A DNA stretch of 64,000 nt from Desulfamplus sp964425195 (GTDB lineage Bacteria; Desulfobacterota; Desulfobacteria; Desulfobacterales; Desulfobacteraceae), in assembly GCA_964425195.1 (NCBI GenBank), contig CAYRLG010000022.1, positions 8,194 to 72,193 on the forward strand. Reading direction: 5' to 3'. The notes below the pieces were generated by a model, which had not been told where the DNA came from, did no database searches, and worked only from the letters and a program-made list of their open reading frames with translations. Positions 35,091 through 43,890 of this stretch are shown piece by piece (the first letter of the stretch is position 1; each line of letters opens with the position of its first letter). Made by a program: the position numbers and the translations under genes.

Positions 35091-36899
35091 ATGACAAATT
35101 TAATTTTCAATATACCAAATAGACGGAACAGAGAGCGTTATAAAGCTCTTTTTAAAATTATAGTAGAGCACTGGCAAAAACTATTTTTTGCAATGCTTTG
35201 TATGATTGTTGTAGCAGGCTCAACCGCTGCTTCTGCATATCTTGTCAAACCTATGCTTGATGATATCTTTGTCAACAAAGATAGAGCTGGACTTCTTTTT
35301 ATTCCAATTGCTGCAATAGTTGTCTTTCTTTTAAAAGGGCTTGCAACTTATGGTCAACATTACTGTATGAGCTATGTTGGAGAACAGGTTATCAAATCAT
35401 TTAGAAATGCACTTTATGAAAGGATTATTGATCTTCCTATTGCCTATTTTCATCAAGAAAAGACAGGTACTTTAATGTCAAGAATCACCAATGATGTTAA
35501 TATTGTTAAGGGCATGGTCTCAAGTGCTGTAACAAGCCTCTTACGAGACTTTTTTACTGTAATTGGCCTGACATGCGTAATTTTTTATATGGATTGGAGA
35601 CTTGCAGCATGGGCATTTTTGGTTCTTCCAGTGGCGTTCTATCCAATTGTCGCTTTTGGCAGACGTGTACGCCGTTTTAGCACAGGATGTCAAGAGGCAA
35701 TGGCTGATCTTAATGTCTTTTTGCACGAAACTTTTTCAGGTGCCAAAGTTGTGAAGATATTTACAATGGAGACTTATGAAAAGCAACGATTTAAAGATAA
35801 AACTGAAAAGCTATTTAGGCTTGAGATTAAATCTGTTGTTGCAAAATCACTCTCTTCGCCTGTAATGGAGTTTTTAGGAGGAGTTGGAATTGCATTTATA
35901 ATCTGGTTTGGAGGCTCAAGAGTTATCGCTGGCTCTTCAACTACTGGAACTTTTTTCTCTTTTCTCACGGCAGTGATGATGCTCTATGATCCTGTGAAAA
36001 AACTTACTAACCTTAATAACACAATTCAAGAAGGGCTTGCTGCTGTAACCCGTATTTATGATATACTCGAGCAAAATATTGAAGTTGACCACTCTAAAAT
36101 GGTTCAATCTTTAGACGAGTCAAAGTTTGATCAAAGTATAACAAAGATAGAGTTTGATAATGTCTATTTTAAATATAGCAATGATAAAGATAGTGTATGG
36201 ATACTGAGTGATATTAACCTAAGTGTTAAAGCAGGAGAGGTTGTGGCACTTGTTGGAATGAGTGGAGGTGGAAAAACTTCTCTTGTCAATCTGATTCCAA
36301 GATTCTACGATGTTACAGAAGGGAATATTACTGTTGGAGGTAAGGATATCAGAGACATTCCGCTATCGCTTCTCAGAAGCAAAATCTCTATTGTAACCCA
36401 AGAGCCGATTCTCTTTAACGAGAGTGTCAGAGATAATATCCGTTATGGTCGTCTTGATGCCTCTGAGCATGAGATTGAACAGGCTGCAAAATCAGCTTTT
36501 GCTCACGATTTTATAACAGCTTTCCCAAAAGGATATGATACAATAATAGGTGAGCTTGGAAACCGTCTCTCTGGCGGTGAACGACAAAGAATCTGCATTG
36601 CAAGGGCATTGATAAAAGATGCTCCAATCTTGATTCTTGATGAGGCAACTTCAGCACTTGATATTGAGGCTGAACAGGTAGTTCAAAAAGCTCTTGCCAA
36701 TCTGATGAAAGGAAGAACAACTTTTGTAATTGCCCATAGATTATCTACAATAGCCCATGCAGATAGAATTATAGTTATTAGTAATGGTAAAATAGTCGAG
36801 ACTGGTAACCATAAGGAGTTAATGCAGATAGGCGGTGACTATTTTAAGATGCAGAATATGCAGACAACGCAAATACAGAATCAACCCGTTAAGGTATGA
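35091..36899 (+). CDS. msbA: Lipid A export ABC transporter MsbA
   Basis: A half-size ABC exporter (602 residues) that flips lipid A-core across the inner membrane. Six membrane helices occupy about 1-330; the ATPase domain follows with Walker A VGMSGGGKTS, signature LSGGERQR, Walker B ILILDEATSAL and the H-loop VIAHRLST. Divergent waaA just upstream supports an LPS role. A Trm112-like gene begins about 48 bases downstream on the same strand. Confidence 0.94.
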   Translation: MTNLIFNIPNRRNRERYKALFKIIVEHWQKLFFAMLCMIVVAGSTAASAYLVKPMLDDIFVNKDRAGLLFIPIAAIVVFLLKGLATYGQHYCMSYVGEQVIKSFRNALYERIIDLPIAYFHQEKTGTLMSRITNDVNIVKGMVSSAVTSLLRDFFTVIGLTCVIFYMDWRLAAWAFLVLPVAFYPIVAFGRRVRRFSTGCQEAMADLNVFLHETFSGAKVVKIFTMETYEKQRFKDKTEKLFRLEIKSVVAKSLSSPVMEFLGGVGIAFIIWFGGSRVIAGSSTTGTFFSFLTAVMMLYDPVKKLTNLNNTIQEGLAAVTRIYDILEQNIEVDHSKMVQSLDESKFDQSITKIEFDNVYFKYSNDKDSVWILSDINLSVKAGEVVALVGMSGGGKTSLVNLIPRFYDVTEGNITVGGKDIRDIPLSLLRSKISIVTQEPILFNESVRDNIRYGRLDASEHEIEQAAKSAFAHDFITAFPKGYDTIIGELGNRLSGGERQRICIARALIKDAPILILDEATSALDIEAEQVVQKALANLMKGRTTFVIAHRLSTIAHADRIIVISNGKIVETGNHKELMQIGGDYFKMQNMQTTQIQNQPVKV

Positions 36900-36946
36900 T
36901 CTCTAAATATTAAAAGCAGATAAACTGCCACTATAGGAGGACTATT

Positions 36947-37120
36947 ATGACAATTTCCCAACAACTTCTTGATATTTTAGTCTGCCCCAAATGCAAAGGG
37001 GATATATATTTAACTGAAGGTAAAGATGGGCTTGTATGTGAAGCGTGCTCTCTTGTCTATGAGATACGAGACGATATTCCAATAATGCTTATTGAAGAGG
37101 CGACACCTTTAAAAAAATAA
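36947..37120 (+). CDS. Trm112 family zinc-ribbon protein
   Basis: A 57-residue protein with a strong GGAGG site in front. It starts MTISQQLLDILVCPKCKG and has a zinc-ribbon set at Cys13, Cys16, Cys31 and Cys34, ending in the family's DIPIMLIEEA strand. Small Trm112-like proteins (YcaR in E. coli) often lie beside LPS genes such as lpxK and kdsB, as here next to msbA and waaA. Eukaryotic Trm112 activates methyltransferases; the bacterial role is not settled. Confidence 0.9.
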   Translation: MTISQQLLDILVCPKCKGDIYLTEGKDGLVCEACSLVYEIRDDIPIMLIEEATPLKK

Positions 37121-37185
37121 GTAACCTTATAACGAAACTCAGATGTAAGAAAAACAGAAATTGAAGAGGTAAAATTTTTATAAAA

Positions 37186-37761
37186 ATGAGTATTCCAAAA
37201 GAGCCAGACCCCGCAAAATTAGTTATCAGCCTTTTTATGAACAGTAAGGATATTTTTAAATCCGCTCTGATTGAGCTTGAAGCTCTTTTTGGCAATGTAG
37301 ATATGGTAAGCAGTTGGTTTAACTTTGACTTCACTGACTACTATTATGCTGAAATGGGTTCCCCTCTATTTCGTAAAGTTGTTGTATTTAAAGAGCTTAT
37401 TCATCAAAGTGACTTAGCGAATATAAAAGAGAAGACAAATCTGTTAGAAACAAGATGGGCAACTTACAATGGAACAGACGACACTCTAAACGATAGAACT
37501 TTATCACTTAAAAGAGCACTAAATATCGATCCTGGTTATCTTCTGCTTTCAAGATTTATCCTTGCAACTGGCAAAGATTATTCACACAGAATATATATTG
37601 GCAGAGGAATTTACGCTGATCTAACATTGATGTATAAAAAAGGTGGCTTTAAGCCTCTTGAGTGGACATATCCTGATTATGCATCATTAGAAATGTGTAG
37701 TTTTCTTGAACAGGTGAGGACACAATATGCAAATGATTTAAGATGGTTAAGGAAATACTAA
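37186..37761 (+). CDS. DUF4416 family protein
   Basis: A 191-residue protein that matches, from memory, the DUF4416 family of deltaproteobacteria and relatives. Visible marks are the N-terminal PDPAKLVISLFM, the middle TDYYYAEMGSPLFRKVVVF, and the C-terminal FKPLEWTYPDYAS. Function is unknown. Its stop overlaps the yicC start by one base (TAATG), so the two are translationally coupled, and the whole run msbA to gmk reads in one direction. Confidence 0.8.
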   Translation: MSIPKEPDPAKLVISLFMNSKDIFKSALIELEALFGNVDMVSSWFNFDFTDYYYAEMGSPLFRKVVVFKELIHQSDLANIKEKTNLLETRWATYNGTDDTLNDRTLSLKRALNIDPGYLLLSRFILATGKDYSHRIYIGRGIYADLTLMYKKGGFKPLEWTYPDYASLEMCSFLEQVRTQYANDLRWLRKY

Positions 37762-38702
37762 TGATAAAAAGTATGACTGCCTATGCAGAGGCATCACACT
37801 CTAAGGAATCAATCAGGTGTGATGTAGAGATACGTTCATATAATAGCAAAAATTTAGACATTGCCCTCTATCTGCCAAGAGCTTTTAGCAGATGCGAAGA
37901 TGGGATCAAGAAACTTATTGCAGCAAAGCTCTCACGCGGAAGGATTGAGATTCGTGTCGTAATTGAAGATCAATCTGACGAGTCAATACAGTTTCAAGTT
38001 GATATGCCAAGAGTACAGGCATATTACAAAGCACTTATAGAGTTAAAAGAGAGATTAGATACCCTCTCTATTGATTCAAGCTCCCCAATTAATTCCGTTA
38101 TTACAATAGCACAGCTACTTGATGGAAAAGAGATGATTAAACCATCTGAGAACTGTGATGGCAATGCTCTTTTAATTTGGGAGGTTGTCTCAAAAGCTGT
38201 GAATAGTGCTTTGGATAGCCTTGAAAGTATGCGTGCAAGCGAAGGAGGAAATCTTGCCAAAGACCTTTTAGAGAGAATAACTTATATTCAAGGTTCTTTG
38301 CTTAAAATTGAGTCAGAGGCAGCCTTAATGCCCCAAATATACAGAGATCGTTTGATGGAAAGAGTTGCTGCCCTTATGAACACAAATGCTGTAAATAGTG
38401 ATATCAAAAATATTGAATCTCTTATTGATCCTGTAAGGATTGCTCAGGAGGCAGCAATTTTAGCAGACAAGAGCGATATTTCAGAGGAGATTGTTAGAGT
38501 TAGAAGCCATGTAGCCCTTTTTCGTGATATAATAGCTTCGCCTGAACCAGGAGGAAGAAAACTTAACTTTTTAATTCAGGAGCTTAACAGAGAGTTTAAT
38601 ACAATGGGATCAAAGTCTGGCAGAGCTGAGCTATCTCACATAATTGTTGATCTTAAATCTGAGCTTGAAAAGATTAGAGAACAGATCCAAAATATTGAAT
38701 AG
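37761..38702 (+). CDS. yicC: YicC family endoribonuclease-like protein
   Basis: A YicC/YloC protein, about 313 residues. The ATG at 37761 overlaps the previous stop and opens with the canonical MIKSMTAYAEA. The C-terminal domain carries KLNFLIQELNREFNTMGSKS, the most conserved block of the family. E. coli YicC has been linked to RNA turnover. It is followed by remA-like and gmk genes, the usual order (yicC-remA-gmk-rpoZ). Confidence 0.93.
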   Translation: MIKSMTAYAEASHSKESIRCDVEIRSYNSKNLDIALYLPRAFSRCEDGIKKLIAAKLSRGRIEIRVVIEDQSDESIQFQVDMPRVQAYYKALIELKERLDTLSIDSSSPINSVITIAQLLDGKEMIKPSENCDGNALLIWEVVSKAVNSALDSLESMRASEGGNLAKDLLERITYIQGSLLKIESEAALMPQIYRDRLMERVAALMNTNAVNSDIKNIESLIDPVRIAQEAAILADKSDISEEIVRVRSHVALFRDIIASPEPGGRKLNFLIQELNREFNTMGSKSGRAELSHIIVDLKSELEKIREQIQNIE

Positions 38703-38818
38703 CTACCTCGCAAGAGCCTTACAGTTCGGTTCTTACTCTAATATAAAATATTACAAATTATTTATAACAGGGATTAAAAAAACAACAGATGAGTTTTAGA
38801 AAACAGGTTAAATTACTT

Positions 38819-39088
38819 ATGGAACAGGAACTTCTTAATATCGGTTTTGGAAATACTGTGGTTGCAGATAAAGTTGTGACCATATTAACCCCAAATACAT
38901 CTCCCATGAAAAGACTAAAAGATGAGGCAAAAGAGGATAAGCGTCTAATTGACGCTACCCATGGACGTAAAACACGTTCAATAATCGTGACAGAGAGCAA
39001 TCACATTATCCTCTCTGCAATTCAAGCAGAGACAATTTCTCAAAGATTTATAGCACTTAAAAAAAATGAAACTGAAGAGATAGTTTGA
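38819..39088 (+). CDS. RemA-like DUF370 regulator
   Basis: An 89-residue DUF370 protein. The family begins with a short leader and LLNIGFGNTVVADKVV, present here after the ATG at 38819; an ATG ten codons earlier (38789) is unlikely by family length. The central PMKRLKDEAKEDKRLIDATHG is conserved (first part quoted). In Bacillus, RemA activates extracellular-matrix and osmoprotection genes as a DNA-binding ring; in Gram-negatives the role is not known. It lies between yicC and gmk. Confidence 0.9.
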   Translation: MEQELLNIGFGNTVVADKVVTILTPNTSPMKRLKDEAKEDKRLIDATHGRKTRSIIVTESNHIILSAIQAETISQRFIALKKNETEEIV

Positions 39089-39100
39089 GGATTCTACATT

Positions 39101-39676
39101 ATGGTGCAACAAAAGGTAGAACAAAATAAAAAAGGTAAAATTTTTGTTGTCTCAGCCCCTTCTGGAGCTGGGAAAACTACATTATGTACAAAAATAGTTG
39201 CTAAGTTCCCAGAACTTGCATATTCCGTTTCCCATACTACTCGATTACCAAGAGCAGGTGAAAAAGAGGGTGTTGATTACTTTTTCATAACTGTAGAAAA
39301 GTTTAAGGAGATGATAGAGCAAAATCTCTTGGCAGAGTGGGCAGAGGTTCATGGGAACTTTTACGGTACATCTCTTAAATTTATAGAAGATAAAATCTCT
39401 GAAGGTAAAAGTCTGCTCCTTGACATTGATGTTCAGGGTGCAAAACAATTTAAAAGAGCATTTCCTGAAGCTATTACTATCTTTATCATGCCTCCATCAA
39501 TTGAAGTTCTTGATCAGAGGCTTAAAAGAAGAGCAACAGATTCTGAGGATGTTATCGCAAAACGTCTTGCAAATGCAAAGATAGAGCTTGAGCAGCGATT
39601 CTTTTATGATAATATAGTTGTTAATGACGATCTCGATAGTGCAGTAGAAAAGATGGTTAATATTATCTCTTTTTAG
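39101..39676 (+). CDS. gmk: Guanylate kinase
   Basis: This enzyme phosphorylates GMP to GDP. The 191 residues show the P-loop VSAPSGAGKTTLCT near the N terminus, the GMP-binding SHTTRLPRAGEKEGVDYFF and AEWAEVHGNFYG. It starts 13 bases after remA-like. In the usual arrangement rpoZ follows gmk; here the next gene is an AI-2E-type membrane protein, so rpoZ is missing at this spot. Confidence 0.97.
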   Translation: MVQQKVEQNKKGKIFVVSAPSGAGKTTLCTKIVAKFPELAYSVSHTTRLPRAGEKEGVDYFFITVEKFKEMIEQNLLAEWAEVHGNFYGTSLKFIEDKISEGKSLLLDIDVQGAKQFKRAFPEAITIFIMPPSIEVLDQRLKRRATDSEDVIAKRLANAKIELEQRFFYDNIVVNDDLDSAVEKMVNIISF

Positions 39677-39769
39677 TATTTTTTACTCCTCATAACAGTT
39701 ATAAGAGATTATAAGCAAAATAACTCAATCTATAATGATCTAATAATTTTAAGATGTAAGGCGTAAACC

Positions 39770-41017
39770 ATGACACCTGATGACAAAAAAAATTTACTAT
39801 CAATTATCTCTCGTCTTTTGGTGTGGTCTATTTTATTCTCAATACTGTATATTTTGAGATCATTTTTTCTACTTATTTTCCTAACTTTTGTATTTGCCTA
39901 CATCCAAGTTAGTATTGTCAGCTATATAAAAAGATGGAGATGGTTAATTAATAGAAAGCTGCGTGTTATTATAACTGGAGTTGCTCTTCTGTGCTTTTTT
40001 ATATCTGTAATGCTATTTCTTATTCCAAGCGTAAAAAAGCAGACAGAAGTATTTATAAGCCAGTTTGGCAGTTACATAAACCGTGTTGATCAAGAGGTTT
40101 TACGATTAAGCCATCAATACCCATCTATAAACAGGATAATTATTCAATTAGAGCTTATAAGTATAAATGATATCTCACTCCCCAATGGTTCTGTCGATAA
40201 GTCCAACGGTATAAAAACACCAAAATCAGAAGCTGACAAAGAGCTAAAATTTGAAACGGCAAACCACCAAATATTTGATAGTAATTCTAATATTGATACC
40301 CCTAAATACTCACCTGTAATAAATCTTTTCCAAAAAGTTATCGGTATTGATAATGAGGCAACTGGAATTGGCAGTTTAAACCAAATACTTGAAAAATTCC
40401 GTAATATCAGTGGGAAAATTGCATCTGTTGGTTCTGCATTTCTTCTCTCTCTGCTCTTCTCGTTTCTTATTGTTTTTGATCTTCCCAATCTTGCACGTTT
40501 GGTTAAAGAACTTGAGCATACAAAGCTAAATTTCTTTTACACAGAAGTTGCAGAAAATATAAAAGACTTTGGAGAGGTACTTGGCAAGGCTTTAGAAGCA
40601 CAGCTTTCTATTGCAATTGTGAATAGTATATTAACTGCCCTTGGTTTATATATTCTTGGGATTGGCAAATATATTGCTTTTTTGTCAGTTATTGTCTTTT
40701 TTTGCAGTTTTATCCCTATTGTTGGAGTCTTTATAAGCTCTGTTCCAATATGCCTTATAGCACTCCAAAAATCTGGTCTTAATACCATGATTGTAGCTAT
40801 TATTCTGATTATCATTATTCATCTTATAGAAGGATATATTTTAAATCCGAGAATTTACGGCTCATACATGAGGATAAATCCTGTTCTTGTGCTAATTATT
40901 CTCACCATTGGAGGTAAGCTGTTTCATATCTGGGGACTTGTGCTTGGCGTGCCTGTATGTACATATATTTTTGCCCACGCAATAAGAAAAAAGGAACGAT
41001 TACAACATGACCTATGA
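39770..41017 (+). CDS. AI-2E transporter family membrane protein
   Basis: A 415-residue polytopic protein of the AI-2E/UPF0118 family (TqsA/PerM-like exporters, some acting as Na+/H+ antiporters). Membrane helices occur near 12-50, 65-85, 225-250 and several from 285 to 405. The family C-terminal block NPRIYGSYMRINPVLVLI is present. The periplasmic region around 140-190 carries a polar insertion (SVDKSNGIKTPKSEADKE onward). The end overlaps the next gene by 11 bases. The transported substrate is unknown. Confidence 0.88.
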   Translation: MTPDDKKNLLSIISRLLVWSILFSILYILRSFFLLIFLTFVFAYIQVSIVSYIKRWRWLINRKLRVIITGVALLCFFISVMLFLIPSVKKQTEVFISQFGSYINRVDQEVLRLSHQYPSINRIIIQLELISINDISLPNGSVDKSNGIKTPKSEADKELKFETANHQIFDSNSNIDTPKYSPVINLFQKVIGIDNEATGIGSLNQILEKFRNISGKIASVGSAFLLSLLFSFLIVFDLPNLARLVKELEHTKLNFFYTEVAENIKDFGEVLGKALEAQLSIAIVNSILTALGLYILGIGKYIAFLSVIVFFCSFIPIVGVFISSVPICLIALQKSGLNTMIVAIILIIIIHLIEGYILNPRIYGSYMRINPVLVLIILTIGGKLFHIWGLVLGVPVCTYIFAHAIRKKERLQHDL

Positions 41018-41906
41018 AATTCTATGTGGCATCCACTCTGTTTCAGAGGCACTAAAAGCAAAAAAACGAGTTTTTTCAAAAATATACATATCAAAAGATC
41101 GCAATCTCACACGACTTAACGACATTATTGAACTTGCTGAGGCAAACAATCGCAAACCCCATATAAACCAACTAAACAAAATAGATATTGAATTTGTATC
41201 TGCTAATCACCTTGATCATATAAGTAATGGAGTAAAGCATCAAGGAGTCACGGCAAAAGTTTCCCCCTTTCCTCTAAAAAAAGCTGAAGATGAGTTTAAA
41301 AATTGGGATAATTTATCGTATTCTACCAATTTAGTATCATTTAAAGATAGTAAAAAAAACTCCGAAGAGAAAAGAGTTGAAAACAGAAAAAAATTTATTG
41401 TGGTACTTGAAAGTATTGAAGATACGCACAATCTTGGCGCAATAATTAGAACCGCAATCTGTGCTGGAGTAGATCATATTATAATACCCAAAGATAGAGC
41501 TGTCCAACCATCTCCTGCTGTATCTCGAGTATCTGCTGGTGCTATGGAACATGCGGACATCCATATTGTTACTAATGTATCAACCTATCTTAAAAATCTT
41601 AAAAAAAAGGGTTTTTGGATTGCAGGATTAGATGCAGATGGGGATACCTCACTTTTTAGTGCCGATCTAACAGATAATATTGCACTTGTTGTAGGAGGAG
41701 AGCATCAAGGAATACGTCCTATTGTGAAAAAAGAGTGTGATTTTCTCTTATCAATTCCTATTGCCAACCTATTTACATCTAAAAAGTCGTCGAAACAAAC
41801 TATATCCACTTTTAATTCAAAGGAAGAAGTTACAGGTATAACCTCTCTAAATGCTTCGGTTGCTTGTAGTATTGCTATGTATGAGGTCTTAAGGCAAAGA
41901 AGATAG
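41007..41906 (+). CDS. SpoU/TrmH-family rRNA 2'-O-methyltransferase (RlmB-like)
   Basis: A trefoil-knot (SPOUT) methyltransferase of 299 residues. The N-terminal substrate domain starts YEILCGIHSVSEALKAKKR. SPOUT motif I is HNLGAIIRTAICAGVDHIII, motif II LVVGGEHQGIRPIV, and motif III is split: SIPI (about 249-252) and SLNASVACSIAMYEVL (about 280-295) are separated by about 25 extra residues. A further polar insertion lies at about 91-128. It is most like RlmB (23S G2251), but a tRNA target is possible. Confidence 0.86.
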   Translation: MTYEILCGIHSVSEALKAKKRVFSKIYISKDRNLTRLNDIIELAEANNRKPHINQLNKIDIEFVSANHLDHISNGVKHQGVTAKVSPFPLKKAEDEFKNWDNLSYSTNLVSFKDSKKNSEEKRVENRKKFIVVLESIEDTHNLGAIIRTAICAGVDHIIIPKDRAVQPSPAVSRVSAGAMEHADIHIVTNVSTYLKNLKKKGFWIAGLDADGDTSLFSADLTDNIALVVGGEHQGIRPIVKKECDFLLSIPIANLFTSKKSSKQTISTFNSKEEVTGITSLNASVACSIAMYEVLRQRR

Positions 41907-41979
41907 AAAATTTTAATTCTTAAGTCAAAGTATCTAAACTCAGTTTAAAATATCAAATAGTAACGGGAGAGAAGAGAAT

Positions 41980-42876
41980 ATGGTTAAAGTATCTATGGCT
42001 CTTATTTTTTATATTGTATTTGGTATTGTATCTGAACTCTATATTAAAAATGCCGATAATATTATTGATCTGTTTTTTAATAGTGCTTTAGCATCACAAA
42101 GAGCTGTTAGCAATAAGTTAGGTATGACTTTTATCTATATTCCAGCGGGTAAATTTCTTATGGGAAGTCCTAAAAACGAGATGGGTAGAGATTGGAATGA
42201 AAAACTACACAATGTAACCATATCAAAAAGTTTTTATATGCAAGAGACAGAAGTAACTCAAGGACAATGGAAAAAGCTTGTTGGTTTTAATCCATCATCA
42301 TTTAGCGATTGCGGAGAAAATTGCCCAGTTGATACTATATCATGGGAGCAGTGTATTGAGTTTATACGGGTTCTAAATAAGTGGGAAGGTACAACTAAAT
42401 ATAGGCTTCCAACTGAGGCAGAGTGGGAATATGTATGTCGTGCTGGTAGCACAACAGCTTTTGCTAATGGAGATATCAATCAAGAGTTCTGTGCCCCAAT
42501 TGATCCTATTCTTGATGAGATAGCTTGGTACTGCGGAAACTCCGGATATAAAAATCCGCCAGATGTTCTAAGACCTCACCCGGTTAAGACAAAAAAACCA
42601 AATTTATGGGGCATTTATGATATGCACGGAAACGTTCAAGAGTGGTGTATGGACTCATGTGGATGGAAAAGTAGCTGGTTTGGAAGAACAGGTGTAGTTA
42701 CTTCAACATATAAGGACAACATCGTTGATCCAATTTCAAAAGAGGGAGACCACAGAATTTTCAGAGGTGGGGGGTGGCATCAACCTCCAAGACACTGTAG
42801 AAGTGCAAAACGAAGTTTTTACAAACCCCAAGCAAAACGTAATAGCCTTGGATTTAGGCTTGTAAGGGAGCTTTGA
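41980..42876 (+). CDS. SUMF1/formylglycine-generating-enzyme-fold protein, exported
   Basis: A 298-residue protein with a hydrophobic N terminus (about 1-20) and a full SUMF1 domain: MTFIYIPAGKFLMGSPKNE, METEVTQGQWKKLVG, YRLPTEAEWEYVCRAGS, MHGNVQEWCMDS and RIFRGGGWHQPPRHCRSAKR. Only one cysteine is present in the region where formylglycine-generating enzymes carry their reactive pair, so sulfatase activation is unlikely; a binding or structural role is more plausible. No sulfatase is nearby. A flagellin gene follows after about 160 bases. Confidence 0.88.
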   Translation: MVKVSMALIFYIVFGIVSELYIKNADNIIDLFFNSALASQRAVSNKLGMTFIYIPAGKFLMGSPKNEMGRDWNEKLHNVTISKSFYMQETEVTQGQWKKLVGFNPSSFSDCGENCPVDTISWEQCIEFIRVLNKWEGTTKYRLPTEAEWEYVCRAGSTTAFANGDINQEFCAPIDPILDEIAWYCGNSGYKNPPDVLRPHPVKTKKPNLWGIYDMHGNVQEWCMDSCGWKSSWFGRTGVVTSTYKDNIVDPISKEGDHRIFRGGGWHQPPRHCRSAKRSFYKPQAKRNSLGFRLVREL

Positions 42877-42971
42877 GCAGTTTATGGGAGAACTTTGTTG
42901 ATTGACATTTAAATAAATCAGATATACAATCATCAAAGATTTTGTCAATAAAGTTTCAATCAATGTATTAA

Positions 42972-42997
42972 TAAAGTTGGACAAATGAGATTGATAA
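42972..42997 (+). promoter_or_regulatory. Possible flagellar sigma-28 promoter
   Basis: TAAAGTTG (42972-42979), ten bases, then ATTGATAA (42990-42997) resembles the sigma-28 pattern TAAAGTTT-N11-GCCGATAA, one base short in spacing. It lies about 40 bases before a strong GGAGG site and the flagellin ATG. Confidence 0.38.
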
Positions 42998-43038
42998 AGC
43001 TACAAAAAAATTACCCTTTAGAGTAAAGGAGGTGCAAA

Positions 43039-43797
43039 ATGTCTTTTTCAATCAATACTAACACAGCAGGAGCAAGAGCATTAAACTCATTGAGCCGCTC
43101 TACATCTGAGATGAGCAGTTCAATTCAACGCTTCTCGACGGGTAACAGAATAAACAGTGCATCTGACGATGCATCTGGTATGATGATAGCAGATAGTCTT
43201 GGCAGTCAGGCTAAAAGTGCAGGACAGATGATTATGAATGCAAACAACAGTATCAGTGTTGCCCAGATTAAGGATGGTGCATTAGGAGAGGCAACTTCTA
43301 TAATGCAGGGTATCCGTGAAAAAGTTGTTCAGGCATCATCTTCTGCATTGAGTTCCTCAGATAGAGGAGTGCTGCAACAAGATATCTCAAAATCTTTAGA
43401 GTCTCTTGGAAAATTATATGAAGGTGCTCAATTTAATGGACAACAGTTGCTATCTGACTCTCCTGGTTTATCCTCTCTATCTCAGATCGATCTCTCAAGT
43501 TTAGAGAGCAGTCAGGCTTCACTTGAAATGGTAGATCAAGCTATGGAACAGACATCAACGATGAGGTCAGAAACAGGCTCTATCCAAAATCAACTTACTT
43601 CCACTATAAACAGCCTTGGTAATAGTATGCTAAACGGATATCAATCGGAATCTACTATAAAAGATGTTGATATTGCTCAAGAGTCTATGAATATGAAACA
43701 GATCGAAAACCTTAGAACTGCAGGAATTTTTGCTTTAGCTCAAGCAAATGCACAACCTAAAAATGTTATGTCTTTATTAGGTCAGATGGCTGCATAA
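43039..43797 (+). CDS. Flagellin (short form)
   Basis: A 252-residue flagellin holding only the conserved D0/D1 regions. The N-terminal part has INTNTAGARALNSLSRS and GNRINSASDDASGMMIAD; the C-terminal part has DVDIAQESMNMKQIENLR and ALAQANAQPKNVMSLLGQ. The variable central domain is almost absent. A strong AAAGGAGG ribosome site precedes it. No other flagellar gene is in the window, so it is a solitary flagellin locus, possibly a minor filament protein. Confidence 0.92.
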   Translation: MSFSINTNTAGARALNSLSRSTSEMSSSIQRFSTGNRINSASDDASGMMIADSLGSQAKSAGQMIMNANNSISVAQIKDGALGEATSIMQGIREKVVQASSSALSSSDRGVLQQDISKSLESLGKLYEGAQFNGQQLLSDSPGLSSLSQIDLSSLESSQASLEMVDQAMEQTSTMRSETGSIQNQLTSTINSLGNSMLNGYQSESTIKDVDIAQESMNMKQIENLRTAGIFALAQANAQPKNVMSLLGQMAA

Positions 43798-43890
43798 TTT
43801 ACGTTTGGTGATATTATTTTACATTTAATTGTATATTAAAACAGCTTTAATAAAAACAGATAGTGAATCGAAATTAATAATTGAGATAAA

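Noticed and set aside
37089..37334. Minus-strand 81-codon frame over the start of the DUF4416 gene.
   Set aside because: It overlaps a real gene on the other strand and its hydrophobic sequence is a by-product of A+T-rich codons.
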